DNA of 43,480 nt, from positions 1-43,480 of the forward strand of contig JAAVZY010000115.1 in the NCBI GenBank assembly GCA_022791945.1, in the 5' to 3' direction. Positions 24,869 to 33,198 of the stretch are shown here, piece after piece. The notes under the pieces were generated by a model. The model had not been told where the DNA came from. It saw nothing but the letters and a program-made list of their open reading frames with translations, and searched no databases. The stretch is from Oscillospiraceae bacterium. Lineage in GTDB: Bacteria > Bacillota > Clostridia > Oscillospirales > Ruminococcaceae. Positions within the stretch are counted from its first letter, which is position 1. Each line of letters begins with the position of its first letter. The position numbers and the translations under genes are program-made.

Positions 24869-25540
24869 ATGGATTTTCCTGGAAAACGGTATCTGCTGTT
24901 TGATCTGGACGGTACAATCGTAGACTCTCAGGAGGGTATCTTCAACGGGGTGCGGTACGCCGCGGAGCGGCTCGGGCTGGAGCGCCCCCCTGCCGCCACC
25001 CTTCGGAAATTCGTCGGCCCGGCCCTTTACCACAGCTTTCAGGAGTACATGGACCTCTCCCCGGAGGACGCCTCCCGGGCGGTGGAATTCTATCGGGAGT
25101 TTTACTTTCCGGTAGGATACCGGCAGTGCATTGTCTATCCGGGGATGGAGGAGCTGCTTGCCGCTCTCCGGAAAGAGGGACGCTCCGCCGCGCTGGCAAC
25201 CAAGAAGTCGGAGGCGGTTTCCCGGCAGATACTGACAGAGCTGGGGCTGGAGCACTATTTTGCGGCCATCTGCGGATCTGATCTCAGGGAGAACCACAAC
25301 GACAAGCGGCATATCCTGGAGCGGGCCATGGAGCAGCTGGGCGTCCTGGACAAGGGACAGGCCCTGATGATTGGGGACAGCTTTTACGACTGCGAGGGCG
25401 CCCGCCTGGCGGGGATTGATTCCGTGGGGGTTCTTTACGGCTTCGGGGACGAGGCGTCCATGCGCGCCCACGGCGCCGCCGCCATTGCCGCCTCTGTTCA
25501 GGAGCTGCGGACGCTTCTGCTGGGGAGCGGCTCCCCATAA
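24869..25540 (+). CDS. HAD-superfamily hydrolase (phosphoglycolate phosphatase-like)
   Basis: The 223-residue cytosolic phosphatase has HAD motif I LFDLDGTIVDSQEGI (about residues 9-23), motif II/III ALATKKSEAVS with the conserved lysine near residue 111, and motif IV LMIGDSFYDCEGA near residue 166. The helical cap after motif I places it in the Gph/PpaX/YjjG-like subfamily. Its substrate cannot be assigned. Nine bases separate its stop from the open frame of the ABC-F gene, so the two are co-transcribed from the TTGACA promoter upstream. Confidence 0.88.
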   Translation: MDFPGKRYLLFDLDGTIVDSQEGIFNGVRYAAERLGLERPPAATLRKFVGPALYHSFQEYMDLSPEDASRAVEFYREFYFPVGYRQCIVYPGMEELLAALRKEGRSAALATKKSEAVSRQILTELGLEHYFAAICGSDLRENHNDKRHILERAMEQLGVLDKGQALMIGDSFYDCEGARLAGIDSVGVLYGFGDEASMRAHGAAAIAASVQELRTLLLGSGSP

Positions 25541-25600
25541 TCCAAGCAAATGAGGAAGGAGAAAACGCTGTCCCCGTTCAGGACAGCGGATATCTGTTCA

Positions 25601-27076
25601 ATGTCAATGATTCGTGTAGAGCATCTCAGCTTTTCCTACGGCTCAAGCTGGGATCCTATTTTTGAGGATGTGAGCTTCACCCTGGACACCGACTGGCGGC
25701 TGGGCTTTGTAGGCCGCAACGGCCGGGGCAAGACCACTTTTTTAAATCTGCTGCTGGGGAAATATGAGTACAGCGGCCAGATCGTCTCCTCGGTGGAGTT
25801 TGACTATTTTCCCTATCCGGTGAAGAATCCGGAGCGCTCCGCAGGAGCGATTCTGTCGGAGATCTGCCCGGCGGCCCAGGAATGGGAGCTGGAGCGGGAG
25901 CTCTCCTGCCTTCAGGTGGCCCCGGAGGTGCTGGAACGGCCCTTCCGCACCCTTTCCAACGGGGAGCAGACCAAGGCCCTGCTGGCGGCGCTGTTCCTGA
26001 ATGAGGGGCGCTTTCTTTTGATTGACGAGCCTACCAACCATCTGGATCTTCGGGCCCGGGAGACGGTGGCGGCATATCTGAGCCGGAAGAAGGGCTTTAT
26101 CCTGGTTTCCCATGACAGGAGCGTCCTGGACGCCTGCGTGGATCACATTCTGGCGCTGAACCGGACGGACATCGAGGTGCAGAGCGGGAATTTCTCCTCC
26201 TGGATGGAAAATTTCCAGCGCCGCCAGGAGTTCGAGGAGGCGCAGGATCAGCGTCTGCGGCAGGACATCCGGCGGCTGGAAAGCGCCGCCCGGCGGACCT
26301 CCGTCTGGTCGGATCGGGTGGAAGCGTCCAAGAGCGGCGCGGCGGACAGGGGCTATGTGGGCCACAAGTCCGCCAAGATGATGAAGCGCTCCAAGACCAT
26401 CGAGGCCCGCCAGAAGGCGGCTGTTCAGGAAAAATCCGCCCTGCTCCGGAACGCGGAGCGGGAGGAAAAGCTGAAAATCTGCCCCCTGGAATATCATTCC
26501 CAGGTGCTTGCCCGGTTTGAGGAAGCCGCGCCCATGTATGAGCCTGGGAACCCGGTCTGCCAGCCGGTGAGCTTTGAGCTGCGTCAGGGGGAGCGGGTGG
26601 TATTGGACGGCAGGAACGGCAGCGGGAAGTCCAGCCTGCTGAAGCTGCTGACAGGGGAAAAGATTCCCCATACAGGAAGGGTGTCCCCCGCCTCGGGGCT
26701 GGTGATTTCCTATGTGTCCCAGGACACCTCCCGGCTGAAAGGGACGCTGACGGAGTACGCCCAAGGGAAGGGAATTGACGAAAGCACCTTCAAGACGCTT
26801 TTGCGGAAGCTGGGCTTTGAGCGGGTGCAGTTCGAGAAGCCCATAGAGGAATATTCCGGCGGGCAGAAGAAAAAGGTGCTCATTGCGGGCAGTCTCTGCG
26901 AGCAGGCGCACCTTTACATTTGGGACGAGCCGCTGAACTTTATTGACATCTATTCCCGCCGCCAGATCGAAGCGCTCCTTCTGGAGTACGCCCCCTCGAT
27001 GCTTCTGGTGGAGCATGACAGCTCCTTCCGCTCCCAGATCTCCACCCGCACGATCTCCCTGTTCCCGCCCCTGTGA
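25601..27076 (+). CDS. ABC-F ribosomal protection-type protein (Lsa/CplR-like)
   Basis: Two ATPase domains in one chain without membrane helices mark an ABC-F protein, which acts on the ribosome. Domain 1 has LGFVGRNGRGKTT, TLSNGEQTK and LLIDEPTNHLD; domain 2 has LDGRNGSGKSS, YSGGQKKK and LYIWDEPLNFID; a charged linker lies between. MIRVEHLSFSYG and DTDWRLGFVGRNGRGKTT resemble the Lsa/CplR resistance branch (lincosamide, pleuromutilin, streptogramin A). Resistance is inferred, not shown. The start is uncertain: the frame opens at 25550, but family alignment favours ATG 25601 or 25607. A good AAGGAG (25555-25560) lies about 40 nt before these, with a CTGTCC/GGACAG hairpin (25568-25586) in between. 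Confidence 0.85.
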   Translation: MSMIRVEHLSFSYGSSWDPIFEDVSFTLDTDWRLGFVGRNGRGKTTFLNLLLGKYEYSGQIVSSVEFDYFPYPVKNPERSAGAILSEICPAAQEWELERELSCLQVAPEVLERPFRTLSNGEQTKALLAALFLNEGRFLLIDEPTNHLDLRARETVAAYLSRKKGFILVSHDRSVLDACVDHILALNRTDIEVQSGNFSSWMENFQRRQEFEEAQDQRLRQDIRRLESAARRTSVWSDRVEASKSGAADRGYVGHKSAKMMKRSKTIEARQKAAVQEKSALLRNAEREEKLKICPLEYHSQVLARFEEAAPMYEPGNPVCQPVSFELRQGERVVLDGRNGSGKSSLLKLLTGEKIPHTGRVSPASGLVISYVSQDTSRLKGTLTEYAQGKGIDESTFKTLLRKLGFERVQFEKPIEEYSGGQKKKVLIAGSLCEQAHLYIWDEPLNFIDIYSRRQIEALLLEYAPSMLLVEHDSSFRSQISTRTISLFPPL

Positions 27077-27079
27077 AGG

Positions 27080-27775
27080 CTTCCTGCGGCGAAGGGTAAG
27101 GCCGCGAGACGCTGTCTCGCGCTCTGCGGTGCGTCGTGAAACGACGCACCTAGGAATTCGGCTTCGCCGAATTCTGAGATGCGCCGATGGCGGCGCATCG
27201 TGGACGCGTCCCTTTGGAATCCCGTCTTTTTTAAGGGCGTGGAGGGGTGGGGGTTCCAGTCTGTACAGACTTTTTGCTTTCTGCCTCGCTGGCGCTCCCT
27301 GCGTGATCGATCGCCCGCCTACCCATTTTTTCGTAAAGAAAAAATTCATCCCCATAGGCGGCGCAGAGACTGCGACGCAGAGAGTTCCGAGCGTGTTCTG
27401 TTACGCTCATGCTTTCTGCGGAAGGGGAACATCGTGCGACGCACGGAATCCCCCCACCCGCACATACCGATCGGAAGCACTATCCCAGACTGCACAGGAA
27501 CCCCAGTGCGGTACAGGAAAGTACCCCGCACGCAGGAGGGAGCTTTTTTCTTTACGAAAAAAGCGTACTGCGTGAATCAGACCATCTGCGTGGCAGAAAG
27601 CCGAAAGTCTGTACAGACTCAACCCCAACCCCTTTCCGCCCTTAAAAAGCCCTTAAAAAATAATGGGAATCCAAGGGGAATCCCTTCCCCTTGGCGAGAG
27701 GCGCGCAGGGTCAAAGCCTGCGGCTTTGACCCTTGGGCAGAGCTCTCGCGGCCTTGCCCTTTCCAGCGCACAGAG
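27080..27775. repeat. Nested-palindrome element, copy 6 (B-end left, A-end right)
   Basis: The left outer part has three perfect hairpins in a row: GTGCGTCGT-gaa-ACGACGCAC, GAATTCGGC-ttc-GCCGAATTC and GATGCGCCG-atgg-CGGCGCATC. Then come CAGTCTGTACAGACTT (27257-27272), CGATCG with the B-end T6/A6 hairpin near 27327-27347, a centre with the shared ACATACCGATCGGAAG block, the A-end hairpin near 27543-27565, AAGTCTGTACAGACTC (27605-27620), the CCAAGGGG palindrome and a GGGTCAAAGCC/GGCTTTGACCC hairpin. It fills the gap between two plus-strand genes. Confidence 0.9.
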
Positions 27776-27801
27776 CAGGTTAATTCAAGGAGGATTCCGA
27801 T

Positions 27802-28629
27802 ATGCAGCTTTTTACTCCGCAGGAATGCGCTTCCAATTACGCGGCAGCAGGTCAGGTCAAGGCAGGAATGCCCCTTGTCAGAATGTTCCTGCTGGCTGTT
27901 CTGGCCGGATTCTTTATCGCCATGGGCGGCGCTGTTACCAATACCGCCGCGCACACCATTGCAAACGTGGGAGCAGCCCGCGTTCTCAGCGGCCTCTTGT
28001 TCCCCTTTGGGCTGGCTATGGTTATTCTGACCGGATCGGAGCTTTTTACCGGGAACACCCTCATGGTAATCTCTGTTCTGGATCGCCGGATCTCCCTGAC
28101 TAGGATGCTCCGGAACTGGGGTGTTGTCTACCTGGGAAATACAGCGGGAGCCATGATCACAGCCGCCGCCTGCGCCTTCGGCGGACAGCTGAACTACTCC
28201 GGCGGGGAGCTGGCTGTATTTACCATGAAGCTGGCAGCGTCAAAATGCGTCCTTCCTCCGGCAAACGCCGTGATTCTGGGAATCCTCTGCAATATTCTGG
28301 TAACGGCAGGCGTGCTCCTCTCCCTCTCCGCAAAGGATCTGACCGGGCGGACAGTGGGCGCGTATCTTCCGATAGCATTTTTTGTTATCTGCGGCTTTGA
28401 GCACTGCATTGCCAACCTTTACTATATTCCTGCCGGACTGTTTGCCCGAATGGTTCCCGCCTATGAGGCTTTGGCGGTCAGCGGGGGCGTGGATCTCTCC
28501 GCTTTGACCTGGGGCGGCTTCCTGCTCCGCAACCTGCTTCCAGTGACCCTGGGGAATATCCTCGGCGGCGCCGGGATGGGCGCGCTGTACTGGTTCTGCC
28601 ATGGCCGCACAAAGGGAACAGGCGCTTGA
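27802..28629 (+). CDS. Formate/nitrite transporter (FNT) family channel
   Basis: The 275-residue, six-helix membrane protein belongs to the FocA/NirC/HSC family of pentameric channels for small monovalent anions such as formate, nitrite or hydrosulphide. Typical stretches are LAGFFIAMGGAVTNT (helix 1), LTGSELFTGNTL (about residue 75-86), the helix with NAVILGILCNILVT and FFVICGFEHCIANLYYIPAG with the conserved central histidine. AGGAGG lies 8 nt before the ATG, directly after the tip of repeat copy 6. A strong terminator follows. Which anion is carried cannot be told. Confidence 0.93.
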   Translation: MQLFTPQECASNYAAAGQVKAGMPLVRMFLLAVLAGFFIAMGGAVTNTAAHTIANVGAARVLSGLLFPFGLAMVILTGSELFTGNTLMVISVLDRRISLTRMLRNWGVVYLGNTAGAMITAAACAFGGQLNYSGGELAVFTMKLAASKCVLPPANAVILGILCNILVTAGVLLSLSAKDLTGRTVGAYLPIAFFVICGFEHCIANLYYIPAGLFARMVPAYEALAVSGGVDLSALTWGGFLLRNLLPVTLGNILGGAGMGALYWFCHGRTKGTGA

Positions 28630-28657
28630 ATTCTTCCCTTCTGCAAACAAAAAAGCC

Positions 28658-28695
28658 GCAGCGGAGATGCTTTTGGCATCTCCGCTGCTTTATTT
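28658..28695 (+). terminator. Intrinsic terminator of the FNT gene
   Basis: GCAGCGGAGATGC (28658-28670) pairs perfectly with GCATCTCCGCTGC (28676-28688) and is followed by TTTATTT. An A-run precedes it, so it may also serve the opposite strand. Confidence 0.9.
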
Positions 28696-28744
28696 GGCAA
28701 GCTACCCGCTCCCAAGGGATCAGCAGGAATCGCAGGCCCTACCC

Positions 28745-28850
28745 TAAAAAGTTTTACGGAAATTTACAGGGATTGCTCCCTTAGCAAGAGACGCGCAGGG
28801 TCAATGCCTGCGGCCTCGACCCTTGAAGAGAGCGCTCACAGCCTTGCCCT
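28745..28850. repeat. Decayed outer end of a nested-palindrome element
   Basis: TTTTACGG, a degraded CCAAGGGG-like stretch, GCAAGAGACGCGCAGGGTCA, TGCCTGCGG and GACCCTTG recall the right end of copy 6 with many substitutions. It supplies the 3' end of the PH-domain gene on the minus strand (28801). Confidence 0.6.
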
Positions 28851-30351
28851 TCTGCTTTCCAGGCTGTTCGGGCGGATAGCAGTCGGTCAGGTTCAGCAGC
28901 TCCAGGGCCTGGCGCAGATCCAGATTTGGGATCACATGGCGCTTTCGTCCCTCGGAAACAGTATGGACCACCACGTTGCAGCAGCCGGACATGACCTGGA
29001 ACAGGCTCTGGGTCACGGCCACCCGCACAATCCGCTCCCGGGGCACCGCTACGGTTTTGATCCGGTATCCATAGGTATACCGGAAGGTGTACGCATTCTT
29101 TGAGAGACCAATCCCGGTGTGGAAGAAGGACACCAGCTTGACCAGCAGATACCACACACAGGGAACCTCTGCCATCAGCCCTACATACAGAATCATCTCG
29201 TTAATCGGCTTGAACATCCGGAAGGCTCCGATCCACAGGAGGGTTACCGCCAGGATCCACCCCAGAGGCGGAATCAGGAACCGGGTGAGAAACTTGAGCC
29301 GGGGGCGGATCTCCGGGCCGCAGAGGGGGATCTCCGGCATCAGCAGCTCCAGATTCCGCTCAAGCTCCTCCTCCGCCGCAGCCGGCATCAGCACGGAAAG
29401 CTCATCCTTTCCCTTCCCGTAGCCGCTGCAGTGGATGAAAGCTGCGTACAGCCCGAACAGCTTGGTCATCAGGGTCTGCTGGAGCTCGATCAGGTTGACC
29501 CGGCGGACGCTGAGCCAGTATTCCCGCCGGGTGAGGAGGCCGCTTCGGATATGGAGGCTTCCTCCCTGGCGGGTGGCGGAAAAGAGCATGTGCCGCACCA
29601 GATTCAGCAGGAAGGATACCAGCCATCCCCCCAGGATCACAATGGCCAGAGCGGCGGCTGCGGGAGGAATCCCAAAGGCCAGCAGCCGGGAAAGCTCCGT
29701 CAGCTGCTGCATCATCAGGTCCTCCACCTGGTCCCCCAGCACCTTGCCGGCGCCGGAAATAAAGGTGGAAATAAACAGCACCCCTGTCAGGGTGTTGGAG
29801 GCCACAAAGGAGAGTACCGCAATATAGAAATTCCGGGGCAGATAGACCCGCTTAATCTCCGACTCCCGTACAAAGGGCGCGTTGGCCATGCGGCAGAGAG
29901 GCTCCAGCTCCCGGGACCAGATGGTCATTTCGAAATCCGCCAGGGCGGCGGTGCCTCCGTCTGTGTCCGCTCGCACCCGGATAGCCCGGAAGGGAATCAG
30001 ATACCAGGGCCGCTCCACGGAGAGGACGGACAGCTTCCGGTAGGGCAGATATCGGTACCGGGCCACAGCCAGGCCCTTCCGAACCCGGAGGCCGTTCTCC
30101 TCCAGCCGGTAGACGCACCGGAACCAGCCCGCAAACCCCATTCCCAGGATCAGCAGCAGGATGCAGATATCGAACCAGGCGCCCCGGAGCCACAGATAAA
30201 GGTCCCCTCCGCTGAGGAAAATGGAAAGCAGGGCCCGGAGCAGGGGAAACAGCAGCAGGGCCAGAAACCGGGAGGTCTGTTCCAGGATATTGACGGGGTG
30301 GGCGTGGGTGTATTGGGGGACGGGCCCCGTCCCTTTGGGAGAGCCGCTCAT
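28801..30351 (-). CDS. Bacterial PH-domain membrane protein (YdbT-like)
   Basis: The 516-residue protein contains several hydrophobic pairs (about residues 25-75, 165-235, 345-385) each followed by a bPH_2-type domain; LVRHMLFSATRQGGSLHIRSGLLTRREYWLSVRRVNLIEL and NAYTFRYTYGYRIKTVAVPRERIVRVAV contain the recurring domain signature. B. subtilis YdbS/YdbT form a comparable pair. Function is not established beyond envelope stress or resistance links in some species. Its ATG overlaps the stop of the smaller PH protein (ATGA). The last dozen residues (VSALFKGRGRRH) and stop come from a decayed repeat, so the C-terminus may not be native. Confidence 0.85.
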   Translation of the reverse strand: MSGSPKGTGPVPQYTHAHPVNILEQTSRFLALLLFPLLRALLSIFLSGGDLYLWLRGAWFDICILLLILGMGFAGWFRCVYRLEENGLRVRKGLAVARYRYLPYRKLSVLSVERPWYLIPFRAIRVRADTDGGTAALADFEMTIWSRELEPLCRMANAPFVRESEIKRVYLPRNFYIAVLSFVASNTLTGVLFISTFISGAGKVLGDQVEDLMMQQLTELSRLLAFGIPPAAAALAIVILGGWLVSFLLNLVRHMLFSATRQGGSLHIRSGLLTRREYWLSVRRVNLIELQQTLMTKLFGLYAAFIHCSGYGKGKDELSVLMPAAAEEELERNLELLMPEIPLCGPEIRPRLKFLTRFLIPPLGWILAVTLLWIGAFRMFKPINEMILYVGLMAEVPCVWYLLVKLVSFFHTGIGLSKNAYTFRYTYGYRIKTVAVPRERIVRVAVTQSLFQVMSGCCNVVVHTVSEGRKRHVIPNLDLRQALELLNLTDCYPPEQPGKQKGKAVSALFKGRGRRH

Positions 30352-30785
30352 GAGAGCTTCGCTCCGGCCAGAAGCTCCGCCAGCTCCTGGGCCCTGCCGG
30401 TGTTCATGAAGAGGATGCGCAGATTCCCTCCGGCTCCGCTGGCCACAAAGGAGGACAGCCGCAGAACCGGGGTCAGGGGATTGTTGTAGACCGACACAAA
30501 GGCAATCCGTTCCCGGTAGAGGACCTTCACGCTGGGGAAGATTACGCCGGAGCGGTAGACCAGCGCGTCCCTGCCCACTGCATAGCTGATGCTCAGATAG
30601 AGCAGCGGCAGGTACAGGAAGGCCGCCAGCACATAAACAGCGCCTGACGTCCACAGGAGCAGATACCAGAGCCAGGTATAGGGAACAAAGATCAGCAGGA
30701 TCAGGGTGATCAGCAGCGCTGCCGCCAGAGCCGCCAGAAGCTCCCAGATGATGACCGCCTTCCAGGAAATGTGCTCGTAGTGCAA
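30348..30785 (-). CDS. Small bacterial PH-domain protein (YdbS-like)
   Basis: This 145-residue protein has two membrane helices (about residues 10-60) followed by one bPH_2 domain: YAVGRDALVYRSGVIFPSVKVLYRERIAFVSVYNNP. The start is taken as TTG at 30785, since AGGAGGGG lies 8 nt upstream and the protein then begins directly before the membrane segments; the frame is open to 30956 but only through repeat DNA. It is the upstream partner of the larger PH protein, with stop and start codons overlapping. Confidence 0.8.
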   Translation of the reverse strand: MHYEHISWKAVIIWELLAALAAALLITLILLIFVPYTWLWYLLLWTSGAVYVLAAFLYLPLLYLSISYAVGRDALVYRSGVIFPSVKVLYRERIAFVSVYNNPLTPVLRLSSFVASGAGGNLRILFMNTGRAQELAELLAGAKLS

Positions 30786-30820
30786 TCCGCTTTCCCCTCC
30801 TATACACAGAGATACAGTTC

Positions 30821-31337
30821 GTCGGCAAGAGCTCGAGGCTCTGCCTCGAGTCTCCGCGGTGCGTCGTGAAACGACGCACCTAGGAATTCGGCTTCGCCGA
30901 ATTCTGCGATGCGCCGCCAGCGGCGCATCGGGAAGGGCTTCCCCTTGGATTCCCATTATTTGAAGGGCTTTTTAAGGGCGGAAAAGGGGTGGGGGCGAGT
31001 CTGTACAGACTTCCTTCTCCCTGCCGCGCAGAGAGTCTGATTCACGCTACGCTTTTTTCGTAAAGAAAAAAGCTCCCCTGTGCGGAATCCCAAGTCTGTA
31101 CACCCCATCGAGCGTGTGCCCTTGACCTTTGGCAGACAGTGAATGCGCCGTACGAATTGCCCCGCACGCAGAGCTGAATTTTTTCTTTACGAAAAAATGG
31201 GTAGGCGGGCGATTGGCCACGAAGGGAGCAGCAGCGAGGCAGGAACCAAAATTCTGCTCCCCCATAACCCCAAAAGACGGGAATCCAAGGGGGCCAGGCC
31301 CCCTTGGCAGAGCGCGAGACAGCGGCTCGCGGCCTTA
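30821..31337. repeat. Nested-palindrome element, copy 7 (A-end left, B-end right)
   Basis: The left part has GCTCGAGGC-tct-GCCTCGAG and then the same hairpin triplet as copy 6, except that the last loop is CCAG instead of ATGG. Then GAGTCTGTACAGACTT (30997-31012), the A-end hairpin near 31049-31072, a short centre with a partial AAGTCTGTACA, and the B-end hairpin near 31177-31199 with GGGTAGGCGGGCGAT follow. The right CCAAGGGGGCC-a-GGCCCCCTTGG palindrome has longer GC arms than usual. It ends six bases before the NAPRT stop codon. Confidence 0.88.
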
Positions 31338-31343
31338 GGCGTC

Positions 31344-32792
31344 TCACTTCCGGCCCTGGTTCTCCAGGAGCTGGTGCTTGATGTTCCAGAGCTTTTGGGA
31401 GAGATCCACATAGTAATTGTGAGGGTTCTCGAACCGCTTCACCTCGTCCCAGAGGGTATCCACCTGCTCCGCGCAGTAGCTGCGGATTTCCTGGATGGAG
31501 GGGGAGGTATAAACCCGCTGCCCCTTGCGGAAGACAGGAACCATCAGCTCCCGGGCGGTGAAGTCGGTCAGGGTCTGGCGCTTCCAGGTGGCGTCCGGAT
31601 CGAAGATCTCCAGAGGCTGGGTGCAGTCCAGAACCTCGTCGTGGACGCAGAGCAGGTCGGCAATGGCCTTGCCGGTGCTGTTCTCGAACAGCCGGTAGAC
31701 CTTCTTAAAGTGGGGATTGGTGATTTTTGCGGTGTTTTCGCTGATTTTGATCTTTGGAATCACAGCGCCGGCCTCGTTCTCCACGGCGCAGAGCTTGTAA
31801 ACGCCGCCGAAAACAGGATCGCTCTTGGAGGTGATCAGCCGCTCGCCCACGCCGAAGGCGTCCACGCAGGCCCCTTGGGAAAGAAGGGTTTCAATCAGGT
31901 ATTCGTCCAGGGAGTTGGAGGCTACGATTTTACAGCCGGGAAGTCCGGCCTCATCCAGCATTTTCCGGGCCTTTTTGGAGAGGTAGGTGATGTCGCCGGA
32001 GTCCAGGCGAATACCGAAGCTGGTGATTCCCCTGGGGAGAAGCACCTCCTTGAAGGCGCGGATGGCGTTGGGTACGCCGCTTTTGAGCACGTTGTAGGTG
32101 TCCACCAGGAGGGTGGCGTTGTTGGGGTAGATTTCGCAGTAGGTTTTGAAGGCGCTGTACTCGTCGTCGAACATCTGGACCCAGGAGTGCGCCATGGTGC
32201 CGCTGGCAGGCACGCCGTAGAGCTGATCAGAGAGGGTGCAGGCGGTGCTGGAGCAGCCGGCGATATAGGCGGCCCGGGCGCCCAGAATGGCGCCGTCGGA
32301 GCCCTGGGCCCGGCGGGAGCCGAACTCCGCCACGGGACGGCCCTTAGCGGAGCGGACGATCCGGTTGGCCTTGGTTGCAATCAGGGATTGATGATTCAGG
32401 GTCAGAAGGAGGAAGGTCTCCACCAGCTGCGCCTGAAGGGCGGGAGCGCGGACAGTGAGAATCGGCTCCCGGGGAAAAATGGGAGTGCCCTCCGGCACGG
32501 CGAAAATATCGCCGGTAAAGCGGAAGTCCTTCAGGTAGTCCAGGAACTCCTGGGAGAACTGGCCCTTGCTTTTCAGGAAGCGGATGTCCTCCGGAGAGAA
32601 ATGAAGATTTTCAATATATTGGATCACCTGCTCCAGTCCGGCGGCAATGGCGAACCCGCCCCCGTCCGGCACCGTGCGGAAAAACACGTCAAAATAGGAC
32701 ATCTTATCCAAAAAGCCATTCTGGAAGTAGCCGTTGCCCATAGTCAGCTCATAGTAATCGCAAAGCAAGGTATAATTAGGAAATTCATTCAT
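31344..32792 (-). CDS. pncB: Nicotinate phosphoribosyltransferase
   Basis: This enzyme makes nicotinate mononucleotide from nicotinate and PRPP, feeding NAD by the Preiss-Handler salvage route. The 482-residue length and motifs fit the family: YELTMGNGYFQNG at residue 14-26, FDVFFRTVPDGGGFAIAAGL, the substrate region EFGSRRAQGSDGAILGARAAYIAGC near residue 155-180 (His/Arg-rich part), and FGIRLDSGDITYLSKKARK near residue 250. AAGGAG lies 10 nt before the ATG. It is monocistronic with its own promoter. pncB naming follows function; paralogue type (NAPRT2-like) was not resolved. Confidence 0.95.
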   Translation of the reverse strand: MNEFPNYTLLCDYYELTMGNGYFQNGFLDKMSYFDVFFRTVPDGGGFAIAAGLEQVIQYIENLHFSPEDIRFLKSKGQFSQEFLDYLKDFRFTGDIFAVPEGTPIFPREPILTVRAPALQAQLVETFLLLTLNHQSLIATKANRIVRSAKGRPVAEFGSRRAQGSDGAILGARAAYIAGCSSTACTLSDQLYGVPASGTMAHSWVQMFDDEYSAFKTYCEIYPNNATLLVDTYNVLKSGVPNAIRAFKEVLLPRGITSFGIRLDSGDITYLSKKARKMLDEAGLPGCKIVASNSLDEYLIETLLSQGACVDAFGVGERLITSKSDPVFGGVYKLCAVENEAGAVIPKIKISENTAKITNPHFKKVYRLFENSTGKAIADLLCVHDEVLDCTQPLEIFDPDATWKRQTLTDFTARELMVPVFRKGQRVYTSPSIQEIRSYCAEQVDTLWDEVKRFENPHNYYVDLSQKLWNIKHQLLENQGRK

Positions 32793-32954
32793 CGAAACAC
32801 AACTCCTTATTGTTGTCTTTTGTCGGATTTATACAGGAAGTTTCAGTCCTTGCGGCTTTTTCTCTGGATCATTCCTGCGCGGCAGAGGGGAGCGTCAGCG
32901 GCCTGGAGCGCCGGAACGGCCAGGCAGGCCGCCGCTCCATGGATCATTTATATA

Positions 32955-32983
32955 AGAATAGAACAAACCCAAAGGAAAGTCAA
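32955..32983 (-). promoter_or_regulatory. Promoter of the NAPRT gene
   Basis: On the minus strand, TTGACT (32978-32983), a 17-bp spacer and TATTCT (32955-32960) lie about 165 bp upstream of the start. The 160-nt leader has a GC-rich central part but no riboswitch that could be recognised. Confidence 0.65.
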
Positions 32984-33077
32984 CGGTTTTCATTTTGAAC
33001 AGGGATCACGCCCGCCGCAGCCCCACCTGCCTCAGGGCGGAAAGGTCTTGCACTTGCAAGGCTGGTGGCTGCTCGAA

Positions 33078-33096
33078 GGTCAAGGCCGCGAGGCTC
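33078..33096. repeat. Fragment of a repeat outer tip
   Basis: GGTCAAGGCCGCGAGGCTC matches the outer tip of the nested-palindrome family (compare 18625-18640), without its partner arm. It lies just upstream of the MATE promoter. Confidence 0.45.
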
Positions 33097-33121
33097 AAAA
33101 TGAAATTTTTTCGGCTGGAGC

Positions 33122-33150
33122 TTGCAGAACGGGAGGGGATATGCTACCAT
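33122..33150 (+). promoter_or_regulatory. Possible promoter of the MATE gene
   Basis: TTGCAG (33122-33127), a 17-bp spacer and TACCAT (33145-33150) lie 49 bp upstream of the proposed start. The -10 is imperfect. Confidence 0.45.
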
Positions 33151-33198
33151 TAAGAGGGATCCTGTGCGCAGGCAAATGAAAGGATTGTGACGCCGACA

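Noticed and set aside
24869-25540. tRNA or other RNA genes in the window
   Set aside because: A scan by eye for the T-loop GGTTCGAATCC-type motif and for conserved small RNA cores found none on either strand.
30786-30956. N-terminal extension of the small PH-domain protein
   Set aside because: It is repeat DNA rich in Arg codons. A TTG with a well-placed AGGAGGGG at 30785 explains the start.
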